The notes under the pieces: model-generated
Told to the model about the DNA's origin: nothing
What the model saw: the letters and a program-made list of their open reading frames with translations, nothing else
Database searches by the model: none
Translations under genes and position numbers: made by a program
In this document: positions 12,912 to 20,499 of the stretch, in pieces
How positions within the stretch are numbered: the first letter of the stretch is position 1
How the letters are laid out: every line of letters begins with the position of its first letter
Assembly: GCA_018105865.1 (NCBI GenBank)
Contig: CM030867.1
Location: 8,356,619 to 8,420,618 of the forward strand
Length of the DNA stretch: 64,000 nucleotides
From: Metaphire vulgaris
Lineage: Eukaryota > Annelida > Clitellata > Crassiclitellata > Megascolecidae
Reading direction: 5' to 3'

Positions 12912-15900
12912 TATATATATACATTGAAAATGAGTAAAAGATCAGTAACAAGAAGCATAATTTCACCACCACCACCAACAACAACACCACCACTGTTGCT
13001 ATTGTCGTTATTACTATTATCATTACTATTAACATTACTATTATTATTACTATTATTATTATTACTATTATTATTACTATTATTATTACTGTTGTTAATA
13101 TTATTATTACTACTATTATTATTACTATTATTACAAATTCTTACAAGTTGATCAGCAGCTCAAAATAGACAAACTTTAGGGAAACTTTAGAACAGACAAA
13201 CTAAGCAGACAAAGCTGTAACACTCAGCACCCATTTAAACAGTATATCTTAAAAACTGCTTTTCTCCGTTTAATTAATTGGAGTCTTTGCGTCTGATCTA
13301 TCAATTGCACCTGTTGTAGAAACATTGTACGGTAATGGCTGCAAAAACAAATTTATCTAATCAATATTCTTCAAGGAATTTCATGTAAATATTAAAGTTT
13401 AAAACTGGCAAAAACCATGAAGAAAACCATTTAATGCTGAAGTCTGGATCATATTTAAGCAAACTGTAAAAATATGAAAAACTCCCTTCTTTACCAATGA
13501 TCACAGTTGATGCAACAGATGCAGAAATTCAGAGAACTGTTTAACCCCTTAACTGGGGATCCCAGATATATCCGTCCATTTTACATTGAGTTACAGTTAA
13601 ATACACGGTTAAGGGGTTAAATTAAGCTCATAATGCATAAGACATGCCTGTATAGATTATATCTATTCTAAATGTATATAATTTGAGTAATCAAAATTAA
13701 TTTATTCAAGTAACGCTGTGCACTGGGCGAACAAGAACGGCACGCATGACAATTTGTCAAACCTTTTTCCAAGTTCAAGGTCCTGTAAGGTTTTCTTTAG
13801 CGCGTCCTTTTCGCGCAAGACCATCTGGAACTTTTTCTCAGAGTCCGCAATTCTTCTGGTAAATTCACCAGTCACTTCTTGAACGTCTTCTAATTCTGCT
13901 TCACGCGCCTCTTCCAACTGCTTCAGTTGACTAGTAAAATTATCAAATAAAGCAAAGCTTCATGGCATGTATAGCTCAAACACATTATTATTATAATTAT
14001 AACAACAATTTATACAAACAACACTAAAGCCAAAAGCATCACAGAGGAGCTGGAAAAACCATATGCCTTGAAACATATTCGCCAAACCTTAACCCCTTAA
14101 CTGGGGATCCCGGATATATCCGTCCATTTTACATTGAGTTACAGTTAAATACACAGTTAAGGGGTTAAATTTGCAGGAAATACAATAAAAGAAGAAATGA
14201 TAGGGTTCATTAATCAAAACCAATAAAAAACTTGCATGCACTGGTCACAAAATACTCTTTGTGAAGGTCTTTCTGATAACAAAGGGAACCTTAACCAAGC
14301 AGGTATCTTCAAATTGTCTTACGGAATGATCAGCAAAAAAACAATTCTTTAACAGTTTTCGAAATGCCCGGCACAGAGTCAAACATACACACATATACAC
14401 CCATACATACACAGTACACAAATATACACCCATACATTAAAAATATCACCATTCCCATTCTGAAATTGCATTCAGGCATAGCAAGGTTTCCAGATATATC
14501 AAAAGCCAACATTATCCCCAGTGCTAAGCCCACTCCCAAAATTTCACTTCTACCTGTCTGTCCCCAACAACACTCGACGACACTAAACCACGGACCCAGT
14601 CACCAAACCCCCTGTCAAATACATCTAGACCATTCCAGTACCCAGTACCTTACCACCACGTTCCCAATATCCACATACCGGCAAATCTGGCACTACCACT
14701 AACACAAACAAACACACACACATACACACTCACTTGCACACACACATACACACACACAACCAACCAAAATGGCAAAACACGTAAATAAATTTCTTTCCAG
14801 AGTCAACATACTTTTTAAGAATAGTATTTGTTTCCAATAATTCCACATTTTCCTGACTGAGCTCCAGTTGTTTCTTTTCCCTTGCATCCAAAACAGTTGC
14901 CATTTCAGCCAATTTCTACAAATCACAGGGGAACCAGTTCATTAATCAGTAGTCCTTTCCTCAGAAGTCAAGGTAAAACCATTTAAAATCCATTTAAGAA
15001 CATTCAGAATTGTCATAACATATACTGTAGTACTACAAAAAAATCCAGAGCATCTATCTAGAAACAACGCACATTTTTATATATTACATCAAGGTTTCAA
15101 AATTGCCAATCACACAATACCAAAGTGCCACAATTTTGTTTTTTAAGTGACAACTAATTTATATGATTATTCAATTTCCCCTGTCTTTAGCAAGGTTATC
15201 TTAGACCAAGTGAATCATTTTTAGAAATCAGCCATCCCTGAACTTTAAAATGGATGAAACCTGGTGCACATTTTACCTATGGTCTCAATGCACTGACGTT
15301 GTATGAAACAGGGAATATCGTTCTTGCAGTTATTTACTAAACTTGACAAATCACTGTTGACAAACAGAATTTCAGTTCTAGTTGTGATTAAGGTTGTTAA
15401 CGGTTAATTGGTTAACCTGTTAACCGGTCCTAAGAGCAAGGACCAGTCCTTTTAACTTTGACCGCTTAACCGTAATTTCAATTTGAAAACATCAAAGCGC
15501 TTTGATGTAGCCGCGCAGGACGCCGGCATTGGCGCCGGCGGCATCAAAGCGCTTTGATGTTGGCGCAACACCAGACTGCCGCTAACGAGCGGTTAACCGG
15601 TCTTTTTTTGAACGGTTAACCGGTCCTTCAAAACCAGCGGTCTTAACAACTTTAGTCGTGTTGCACCCAAATGTCAAGGTACAAATGGCACTTACTCAAT
15701 TTGCACTTAATGGCTAAATCAGCCAAATAGAAACACAAAGATGCAATCACTTGACACTAAGGCATCACTTGTGCTGTTCACTTCACTTCGTATAAGTCAG
15801 AGGCTCAGGTTCATAAAAACTATAAATCTACAGAGTATTGTGACATCTCCCACAACTATTCTATCTCAAGCATAAGTGCCATGCATTACATACAACTGTG

Positions 15901-18900
15901 CAGTATAAGTGAGCCTATTCTAAGTGTGAGAAAATGGAGAAGTCAATCCATGTTACTGATAACTATAATAAATAAATGACAGCACCATCCCGTCAGTAAC
16001 GCTCACCTTCAAGAGTTTGTCTGTGTCGTAGGGATTACTAGAAGCATCTGCAAAGTGCAAACATAATTATAAGAACTTCAATGTATTAGTAAACATGGAG
16101 AATAATTAATGTTGAGGTTACTTGCAAAATAAAACCTCTGCTGCAGTGTGTGCATCCAGAAGATGCAGTGCAAATGTCGTGTTACATTACATTACATAAA
16201 TATCACTGATGTGTGCAGAGATTTTACTTACTTACTTAGAACAAGATTACTTACTTACTTACTTACTTACCTACTGTATTCTCAATGCCCCAAAACAAAA
16301 CGACCAGATTCTTCATGTAACCACAACAAGAAAAGTAGAAAACCCAGCAATCTGAAAATGCTGATTCGTGTGTAGTCATCGGACACAAACTGAAGAGATA
16401 TTTAAACAGAATAAATCAACTCAAAGCAGCATTAAACTGTTGCTTATTTCCAACGAAGCCGAACGCTAACAATGCTGCACAATTCTCCAAAAGCAGCAAT
16501 ATCTAAAACCTGTCACTAGACAAAAATGAGCACAATATACGAGTGTGCAAATTGTGTCTTAACGCTTAAATTGGCTGAAACTGGTGCTAATGAGGCATAC
16601 CCTAATGCATCCAATGCAGCGGTTCCCAACCAGTGATACGTGTACCCCTAGGGGTATGCGAGCTGTTGCAAAGGGGTACACACAGGAAATAAGAAAAAAA
16701 TGTAAAGAAAAATAGATAATGATCTAAAGATTGGAGGAAAGGGCAACAGTCAATAAGCAGCAAGAGGGAATTTGATCAAAAACAGGGTTATACAGGCAGA
16801 CATCATGTAATTTTTGCAAATGTCTGTGGAAAAAGTTCAAAATTCAAAATTAATGAGAAGCAAAAAAGGTTGTTGTGCCTTTTTTATAGAGAAAACATGA
16901 AGTGATCTCCATATTTATTTAAATGCCAGTATAAAAACAAAAGACATACCGGGTACTGCAAAACTAAAAAATATTTCAAGTGTTGTATGCTACGTGCCTA
17001 GGGTATGCGCGAAGTTCACTTGCCTGGGGTACATTTTTTTAAAACGTTGGGAACCACTGAACTAAGGGCATTGACCATGGATGGAAGCCAACCGCACACA
17101 AAAAAGAATCTACTTTCAATATTAAGATAAAATATGTTATTCCCTGATAGAAAATACAGGAGGACCTTGAATTATGACTTTTCTATAATAGGGCACCCTT
17201 AGGATAATAAATGGCAGAGTAATATCCTAAGCTGCAATAATTAAATCATTTTACTCTTACTACAGACTACATGTCTACACCCTTATTCAAAGTGAATATG
17301 TTGACAATAAACCTGTCTTGTAAGCAAAATAGTAAACATAAATTGAATTATAGATCTCAAATTAACATCCAATGCAGCCAAGAAGTTAAATCTCAAAAAG
17401 ACCAAATTGCAAATCAAGTTTCAAACTGTTGAAATCAAATTGTAAAGACTCAAATCCCGTACAAAAATCAGACACGGTGAAAAGCTATCGACATGCAAAT
17501 GCCCATCTACAAATATATTATTGACTAAACCTGTTCACCTTGATCGCACGATTCAGGAATGTTGCACTTGTTTGCATCGGTTGCTGTACATCTCCGGCTG
17601 TGCATTCGTTGGCCGTGCGATTTCCAATTTCGGTCGTCCGTCATGTGATCGTCGCCCCCGACTCGATGGTACAAACCGCCTTCGGGGCTTACAAGATCCT
17701 CGCCGTTTCTACTCTGCAGGCTCTGAGCGCTCGATCCGCTGTCCGATCGCCTGTGCCCGCGCGGACTCACGGAGCGCATCGACCGGGTCCAGGCGTGCGC
17801 TCTGCTCGGAGACGCGTCGAAGGGCTTCATGTCGATCGTGAGCGGGCGGAAGTTGTTGCTCGGCGTCGAGATGTGCGAGATGATCTCGATGTCGGAGCTG
17901 GTCGTCGTGTCGATTTCGTCCGCAGACGTGTGACCGCTGGGATATTCCGATTCGCGTATGGCTTCCGACTCGTGCGAATTGTCCGTGTTGCTGTCCCGCC
18001 CGCTTTCCGCCATCGCCTCCTCGAGAAGATTCCGCACATAGCTGCTGCCGCTCATGACGCTTCGCGGGCTGTCGTCGTTCTTATTCGAGTCCGGTTTCTC
18101 GGCGCCGTCGGTGTTGACCGTCAGCTCGGCAAGACCTTCTGTAACATTCGCTGTCGGGTCTGTCGCTTCAGGATTCTGAAATTCATCTGAATTTCCCAAA
18201 TCATCATCATCATGAGCTTCTGTAACTTTTGCCTCGTTCATGCTCACGTCTGCTTCGAAGTCTATACTGTCGCTCTCTAACGCCACAGTCTCAGACTTCC
18301 CAAATTCTTCACACTGACTTAGTTCCTGTTTCGATTCATCGATGTCCGTGTCATCTTTCGAAACGTCCAGATCATCAGCTGTCAAAGTTTTGTTGCTTTC
18401 TGAAAGTTCGTCGCTTGCCGCTAAACTTCCCTCCATAGAAACTCCCTCCTTCAGTCCAGCGTCTATTTCCGACAAGGACGAAGTCAGTGAAATGGAAATG
18501 TTTTTCGCAACATCCTTCTTTTCCGCCTCATCATTTTCAGGTACAATTGCAGAATGGAACGCGTTCTGTTTAATCCCGGAAAGCGTCTCGGATGCTTCCA
18601 TTTTCTCTCTGTCGTCAGGCTCCATTTGACCGTGCAATGGCTCCGAATGAGTGTCAACCTGATGACACAACGGCAAGTCATGCGTGACAAGTTCATCATT
18701 TGATGATCTGTTGTCAGCCTCACTAAGAGTGGCGGACGTGTCATTCTCAGATGTCGACGCCACAGTCTCATCCGCTGTCAAACTTCCATCATCAACTGTG
18801 GATGCAACTTCTTGACTAATGACACTCAGACTCACGTCGGACCATCCAGCATCTCCAAAACAAACAGACGATTTAAAGTCAACCATAGATGACACACTCA

Positions 18901-20499
18901 TCTGATCTAACACAGATGAATTCGACTCTTCGGCATTGTTCATTGTATTATCGATTGCCTCTTCATTAAATGATACAGTATTGGCAATCATAGATGTTTC
19001 TTGAAGAGCCTGCAGGTTGACCACTGTCTTTCCAGACGATTCTGTTTCTAATACTTTCACTGATGTTGTTAGGTTATCTTCTTCAACATCCTCTGATGAG
19101 CCCACAGGGCCTATGAGAGTGGGAGCTGTCAATGAGCCATCATCCACAAGCATGCCTGATTGGGCCCCGACAGTCCTATCTTCATTATGCTTTGAAGTTT
19201 TAACATGATCAAAGGCAGATACGAAGGATGTCATGAACCCAGAAAAAGCCTTGGCATTGTCCTCTCCCAAATCTTCCTCTTCAGTCTTAGCATTTCTCTT
19301 GAGGCTTTTACTATCGTCCACTTCCACAGCTGAAGGTGACTGCAGCTTTGCCGATGTCCTGGATGCTTTCTTCCTGTCCGCTGAAAGTTGTTTCTTCCGT
19401 CCGCCTTTTGTCGGTCTAGACAATTCTTCGGAAGGCGGGGAACTGGACTGCGTGGTGGTGGCCGACATTCTCGCAGCCGACCACATGTCGTCTCCCAACC
19501 AGGACTCAAAAAAATCATTCTGTTCGGGTTTAGGGATGGAAGTGTCGGAAGATACAGTTTCAGAAGACGAAGAAGCATCAACGGCAGGATCTGCCCGCTT
19601 GTTCTCATCTATAAACAAATTGTTCATATAACACTGATTGTTCCTGCAAGTATGGTGGCATAAAACCTTGATGAGAAAAAGTGCTACTGCTTGCACTCCA
19701 GGGGCGCCCACAGATGGGGAGGGGGGGAGGAAGCAAATGCTTCCCAAAAAAGCTAGGGGGAAGAAATTCCCCCCTGAGTTTTGGTATCACGTTAGAGTAG
19801 CACAGGGAAGGTGGGAAGCTGCTTCCTGCAGCCAAGGGGGGATGGGCGTCCCTGTTGCACTCCAACATTCCTGCCCCCTAAAGCCTTACATTCACTTCAC
19901 CAATTTAATAAATGATTCTGCTACTTTCTAACTACATTCATAAAGTTTCTCAGCATTACAAGCACCATAAGAAAAATCAAACAAGAAAGAGAATAATTAA
20001 AAACATAACTGATAAAATATTTACAGTCGACACTATATGCTATGAAGGAAAGTCATACGTTCATGAAGGTAAATTGATACAAAATTTGTATCGATTCTGT
20101 GAACAATGTAATAAATCGATATAACAAAATCACATTCTAAATTAAATGTTTGTCCAACCCCATAAAATATCAGCAATAAGAAGTTGAAGATTAGGCCAAT
20201 TTAATAATATTAAAATCTCAAAAAAAAAGTCCAAAATAGAAATCTTACATAATAATAGTAATAATAAAAGTAGTAGTAGTAGTAGTAGTAGGAGCAGCAG
20301 CAGTAGTAGTAGTAGTAGTAGTAGTAGTAGGAGCAGCAGCAGCAGCAGCAGTAGTAGTAATTCATAAAATGGATAAAGAACTGCGAAAGAGACCTGGCTC
20401 CTCGTCTTTGATGTCGAGTACTTTGTCGATTCTCTTCTGTGCCGTTTTTAGCGCCTGTGATGCAAAACTCGCCAACTGCTTCGTGTCCCACCAGCTCAT
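769..20499 (-). CDS. TMF1: TMF1 golgin, 18 exons, 3' end off the window
   Basis: TMF1 is a large coiled-coil golgin of Golgi membranes that tethers vesicles and binds Rab6; it was first described as a TATA-element modulatory factor. Coding exons, minus strand in order: 20499-20394, 19608-17539, 16047-16007, 14915-14812, 13930-13763, 12820-12750, 10863-10767, 10321-10236, 9231-9170, 8763-8699, 7701-7545, 6240-6148, 5878-5824, 4794-4693, 3729-3537, 2588-2519, 1203-1111, 888-769. All junctions agree in phase, giving 1251 codons with no internal stop. Seen in the sequence: the TMF N-terminus (MSWWDTKQLASFASQAL), the conserved SGSSYVRNLLEEAM and TTTSSDIEIIS blocks at the end of exon 2, then coiled coil from about residue 740. 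Human TMF1, as I recall it, is about 1,090 residues; this one is longer because the acidic Ser-rich exon 2 is expanded. The C-terminal Rab-binding coiled coil should lie left of position 1. Confidence 0.93.
1111..1203 (-). CDS. TMF1: TMF1 exon 17, coiled coil
   Basis: Reads VLLENQLEMEKMKVEAEKKK, then VALVHEQLRDK; 31 codons, phase 0 at both ends. Matches the TLLNSQLEMERMKVEQERKK block of human TMF1. Confidence 0.93.
1226..1475 (+). mobile_element. LINE 3' fragment (reverse transcriptase C-terminus)
   Basis: The translated frame contains RSVTRGNPIWNALPNNVSME, followed by LELFAKKLKMHLF. This is the typical C-terminal signature of non-LTR reverse-transcriptase proteins (a variant of FSV-GP-LWNSLP). 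A short 3' UTR and an (AACAT)n-like tail follow. It is a 5'-truncated copy inside a TMF1 intron. Confidence 0.75.
1871..1901. repeat. (GT)n microsatellite
   Basis: About 15 perfect GT units. Confidence 0.95.
2519..2588 (-). CDS. TMF1: TMF1 exon 16, coiled coil
   Basis: Reads EAMQRDTAIHKLQLEANDLK, then KDK. Donor GTTAGT. Enters on the last base of a codon, consistent with exon 15. Confidence 0.88.
2707..2777. repeat. (AAT)n microsatellite
   Basis: About 22 AAT units with one interruption, 120 bp upstream of TMF1 exon 16 on the minus strand. Confidence 0.95.
3033..3113. repeat. TTAACCC hairpin element, type A
   Basis: 81 bp, TTAACCCCTTTACCG to ATGGGTTAA, with the type-A interior ATATATCCGTCCAT and GAGTTACAGTTAAAT. 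Confidence 0.75.
3217..3510 (+). mobile_element. LINE 3' fragment ending in (ATG)n
   Basis: Broken frames read RNWIGHMLRGESF and, later, KAQKEMETMEPST. These resemble the end of RTE/CR1-like open frames. The copy terminates in an (ATG)n run at 3478-3510, probably the element's own tail. Confidence 0.5.
3537..3729 (-). CDS. TMF1: TMF1 exon 15, coiled coil
   Basis: Residues 1093-1156: ESQSQLAVAVEKERLASDRL, followed by a heptad-rich segment ending MQESKS. Aligns with the ESQTLLAAAVERERAATEELL region of human TMF1. Donor GTGAGT. A LINE tail of (ATG)n lies about 25 bp past the donor. Confidence 0.93.
4118..4206 (+). mobile_element. fragment of the 59767-60159 MITE family
   Basis: The stretch containing CAACAAATGGTTG, CCACCCCAACG and CACTTGC-CAAATCCT closely matches the right end of the intact MITE at 60080-60159. 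Confidence 0.55.
4380..4500 (+). mobile_element. LINE 3' UTR tail ending in (ACTA)n
   Basis: Shares GTAAAGTGCTCTTGAC and GCGCTATATAA with the LINE tail at 1405-1460. The coding part is lost, and it ends in a short simple repeat. Confidence 0.45.
4693..4794 (-). CDS. TMF1: TMF1 exon 14, TRPLLRQIENLQ block
   Basis: Reads TRPLLRQIENLQTTYSVQSS, then SYERVEKNLTDRL. This is a hallmark block of TMF proteins. Donor GTAAGT is strong; phases match. Confidence 0.94.
4938..5096. mobile_element. degenerate MITE with cagtgttta end
   Basis: Begins CAGTGTTTAATCACG and ends near CTAGATTAAGG. It is rich in CCCCGGAAA phrases like those in the pair of MITEs at 61388-61763. No target duplication is recognisable. 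Confidence 0.35.
5256..5495 (-). mobile_element. tRNA-derived SINE, copy 1
   Basis: On the minus strand the right part looks like a tRNA head: an A-box-like TTAGCAGAGTGGTAAC and a B-box-like GGGTTTGAGAATCC about 45 bp apart. A conserved body and a (TTA)-type tail follow at the left end. The body (GCTAGTGTA, CAGCATT, GGCGCTGATCT) is shared with the copy at 33341-33558. Confidence 0.65.
5640..5772 (+). mobile_element. LINE tail followed by (AAT)n
   Basis: Contains TGCTTACAGTGCTCTATAAATT before an (AAT)n run, the same arrangement as at 430-551 and 1400-1475. No coding part remains. Confidence 0.35.
5824..5878 (-). CDS. TMF1: TMF1 exon 13, coiled coil
   Basis: Reads HLQEAEERNQELTQGVSA, nearly identical to the RLQEAENRNQELSQSVSS segment of vertebrate TMF1. 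Acceptor TTTCAG, donor GTCAGT. Confidence 0.92.
6148..6240 (-). CDS. TMF1: TMF1 exon 12, coiled coil
   Basis: Reads IEDLQLSLCRMEKEHGRRED, then ILRQEISDLHQ. Exactly 31 codons, phase 0 at both ends, donor GTATGC. Clearly homologous to the RKEDYLRHEIGELQQR region of TMF1. Confidence 0.92.
6297..6338. repeat. (ATC)n/(ACC)n repeat
   Basis: Compound ATC then ACC units, about 55 bp upstream of TMF1 exon 12. Confidence 0.9.
6558..6637. repeat. TTAACCC hairpin element, type A (inverted)
   Basis: TTAACCCCTTAACTG to TAAGGGGTTAA. The interior ATTTAACTGTAACTCAATG…GGACGGATATATCC is the reverse complement of the other type-A copies. Confidence 0.8.
6771..6850. repeat. TTAACCC hairpin element, type A (inverted)
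   Basis: TTAACCCCTTTACCATG to GTAAAGGGGTTAA. Lies 134 bp from the previous copy, same orientation. Confidence 0.8.
7110..7330 (+). mobile_element. LINE 3' fragment (RT C-terminus)
   Basis: The frame includes LKYFGHMARQKNTIEKCIIV and HRGRSRNSWTQNITERT, then EANRAMQDRTICGDN. It matches the RGRP-W-D-I…A-DR-WR ending of RTE-type endonuclease/reverse transcriptases. Truncated at both ends. Confidence 0.65.
7417..7527. repeat. (GA)n microsatellite
   Basis: About 110 bp of GA with a few GACA interruptions, beginning 18 bp past the donor of TMF1 exon 11. Confidence 0.95.
7545..7701 (-). CDS. TMF1: TMF1 exon 11, coiled coil
   Basis: Residues 957-1009: EISELHKARVTDVTEAQKVA, then a Gln/Glu/Lys-rich helix ending SALVTQ. 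The exon is squeezed between a (GA)n run starting about 18 bp beyond the donor and a CAT/CAC-rich tract just upstream of the acceptor. Confidence 0.9.
7709..8007. repeat. CAT/CAC compound trinucleotide tract
   Basis: About 300 bp of interrupted CAT, CAC and TCT units beginning 8 bp upstream of the TMF1 exon 11 acceptor. The His- and Ser-rich frames here are repeat translations, not genes. Confidence 0.95.
8243..8321. repeat. TTAACCC hairpin element, type B
   Basis: TTAACCCTTTCACTACG to AAAGGGTCAA with the type-B interior ATAACCAATATGTTATGAA. Confidence 0.6.
8540..8643. repeat. TTAA hairpin element, type B, with internal 24-bp repeat
   Basis: GGCCGCATAAGGCCAATATTT then TTGACTTCATAACATATTGG repeated twice, ending GCAAAAGGGTTA. 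The left end is decayed (TTAACAGC). Confidence 0.6.
8699..8763 (-). CDS. TMF1: TMF1 exon 10, coiled coil
   Basis: Reads SELEDAVEKARSLKVALDNS, then Y(R). Acceptor TTTACAG, donor GTGGGT. Aligns with the ELEEKNRSIQAALDSAYKEL region of human TMF1. Confidence 0.88.
9170..9231 (-). CDS. TMF1: TMF1 exon 9, coiled coil
   Basis: Reads TINQLNMALKTQEDEINRLK. It enters one base into a codon and leaves in phase 0, and fits exons 8 and 10. The TCATCA microsatellite begins about 135 bp to its right. Confidence 0.85.
9366..9543. repeat. (ATC)n microsatellite, ~58 units
   Basis: Nearly perfect ATC units over about 177 bp. The polyMet and polyAsp frames are artefacts of the repeat. Confidence 0.97.
9648..9830. 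mobile_element. hAT-like MITE, CATTGGCGTTGCC family
   Basis: The ends CATTGGCGTTGCC and GGTTACGCCACTG are inverted repeats of the CAGTGGCGTA type. The flanks CAACTAGT and CAACTGAT differ at two of eight bases, a decayed target duplication. It lies between TMF1 exons 9 and 8. Confidence 0.6.
10236..10321 (-). CDS. TMF1: TMF1 exon 8, coiled coil
   Basis: Residues 886-914: QRVDEQKEEIERLEGILELK, then VNTEKKHV. Donor GTAAGT is strong. Corresponds to the VKELEEELQHLKQVL region of human TMF1. Confidence 0.88.
10767..10863 (-). CDS. TMF1: TMF1 exon 7, EKLSKQQL block
   Basis: Encodes EKLSKQQLQSNNVIKKLRSK plus EKDNETTIRSQ, the best-conserved stretch of the TMF coiled coil. Donor GTACAT. Both junction phases match the neighbouring exons. 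Confidence 0.92.
11100..11250. repeat. short inverted repeat around TAACCC-rich interior
   Basis: TTCCCGTTATGG…CCCGATAACGGGAA surround several imperfect (CCCTAA)-like units, which resemble telomeric repeats. Probably a small nonautonomous element; its class is unknown. Confidence 0.4.
11270..11640 (+). mobile_element. degenerate LINE 3' fragment with (ATG)n tail
   Basis: Broken frames carry KGKAIKWWINNIKEE-like and SQSTLQKLKDKPKKINTGN-like text, and the copy ends AGATGAGCCAGAG-(ATG)n. This is the same organisation as other RTE-like fragments in the window. Confidence 0.4.
11765..12565. mobile_element. hAT-like nonautonomous element, TAGAGGTGCACCGAT ends
   Basis: The terminal inverted repeats TAGAGGTGCACCGAT and ATTGGTGCACCTCTA enclose about 800 bp with no open frame. 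Subterminal repeats of TCGGC/GCCGAT are dense at both ends. Flanks CTTTCTTC and CTCTCTTT agree at six of eight bases. It sits between TMF1 exons 7 and 6. Confidence 0.65.
12750..12820 (-). CDS. TMF1: TMF1 exon 6, EKEQIIAELLEEG block
   Basis: Reads SDTVMNEKLLKEKEQIIAEL, then LEE(G), the start of the motif conserved in TMF homologues (…IIAELLEEGEKLSKQQL across this and the next exon). Its acceptor lies directly against a long (TA)n run, with no pyrimidine tract. Confidence 0.85.
12829..12921. repeat. (TA)n with (CA)n microsatellite
   Basis: About 35 TA units then ACACAC and further TA, abutting the acceptor of TMF1 exon 6. Confidence 0.97.
12963..13133. repeat. (ATT)n/(ACC)n imperfect repeat
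   Basis: ACC units followed by about 120 bp of interrupted ATT/ACT units. Confidence 0.9.
13541..13620. repeat. TTAACCC hairpin element, type A
   Basis: TTAACCCCTTAACTGGGG to GGTTAAGGGGTTAA. Nearly identical to the copies at 14089 and 44778. Confidence 0.85.
13763..13930 (-). CDS. TMF1: TMF1 exon 5, coiled coil
   Basis: Residues 774-829, including QLKQLEEAREAELEDVQEVT and EKKFQMVLREKDALKK. Strongly helical and charged. Donor GTTTGA is weak. The exon joins in phase directly to 12820-12750 (AG plus G gives Arg). Confidence 0.85.
14089..14168. repeat. TTAACCC hairpin element, type A
   Basis: Nearly identical to the copy at 13541, 470 bp away, in the same orientation. Confidence 0.85.
14812..14915 (-). 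CDS. TMF1: TMF1 exon 4, start of coiled coil
   Basis: Encodes KLAEMATVLDAREKKQLELS and so on (residues 740-773), a heptad-rich segment typical of the first TMF coiled coil. Donor GTATGT. The exon ends two bases into a codon and fits exon 5. Confidence 0.88.
15387..15652. mobile_element. hAT-like MITE with GGTTAACCGG repeats
   Basis: Inverted ends (ATTAAGGTTGTTAA, TTAACAACTT) are flanked by TAGTTGTG and TAGTCGTG, a 7/8 target duplication. The interior is unusually GC-rich and contains the perfect 18-bp palindrome CATCAAAGCGCTTTGATG twice, separated by a GCCGGC-rich core. Confidence 0.65.
16007..16047 (-). CDS. TMF1: TMF1 exon 3 (41 bp)
   Basis: A short exon reading (D)ASSNPYDTDKLLK. Acceptor TTTGCAG, donor GTGAGC; both are strong. 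It enters after one base and leaves in phase 0. Confidence 0.8.
16617..17059. mobile_element. hAT-like MITE, CAGCGGTTCCCAAC ends
   Basis: The ends CAGCGGTTCCCAAC and GTTGGGAACCACTG form near-perfect inverted repeats. GGGGTA-rich subterminal sequences mirror each other. No coding capacity and no convincing target duplication remain. It lies in the intron between TMF1 exons 3 and 2. Confidence 0.7.
17539..19608 (-). CDS. TMF1: TMF1 exon 2, large acidic Ser-rich region
   Basis: This 2070-bp exon encodes residues 36-725. It begins DENKRADPAVDASSSSETVS and contains FFESWLGDDMW. It is rich in Ser, Asp, Glu and Thr with little predicted order. Near its end come the two blocks most conserved in TMF proteins: SGSSYVRNLLEEAM (about 18020-18060) and HTSADEIDTTTSSDIEIIS (about 17870-17935), followed by a basic Arg/Ser stretch. 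The acceptor is TTTATAG and the donor GTGAAC. GC content rises sharply at 17.55-18.1 kb. Long open frames on the opposite strand here are shadows of this exon. Confidence 0.92.
19699..19854. mobile_element. hAT MITE with perfect 8-bp TSD
   Basis: A 156-bp element with ends CAGGGGCGCCCA and TGGGCGTCCCTG. It is flanked on both sides by TTGCACTC, a perfect 8-bp target-site duplication. It lies in TMF1 intron 1. Confidence 0.85.
20258..20360. repeat. (AGT)n/(AGC)n compound trinucleotide repeat
   Basis: Imperfect AGT and AGC units over about 100 bp, in TMF1 intron 1 starting about 35 bp past the exon 1 donor. Confidence 0.9.
20394..20499 (-). CDS. TMF1: TMF1 exon 1 with start codon
   Basis: The ATG is at 20499-20497. 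Residues 1-35 read MSWWDTKQLASFASQAL, then KTAQKRIDKVLDIKDEEP. This matches the very conserved amphipathic N-terminus of TMF proteins, which fixes both the start and the gene identity. The exon ends after one base of a codon, with donor GTCTCT. This donor is weak, but the phase fits exon 2 (G plus AT gives Asp). Confidence 0.9.

Noticed and set aside
13314..13341. Possible 28-bp TMF1 microexon (SHYRTMFLQQ) with a good acceptor
   Set aside because: Including it breaks the phase into the next exon, whereas exon 5 joins exon 6 in phase without it. The acceptor itself is good, so a minor isoform is not fully excluded.
17540..18190. 216-codon Arg/Val-rich frame on the plus strand
   Set aside because: Shadow of TMF1 exon 2. 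The minus-strand frame has the conserved TMF blocks, while this frame shows no domain.
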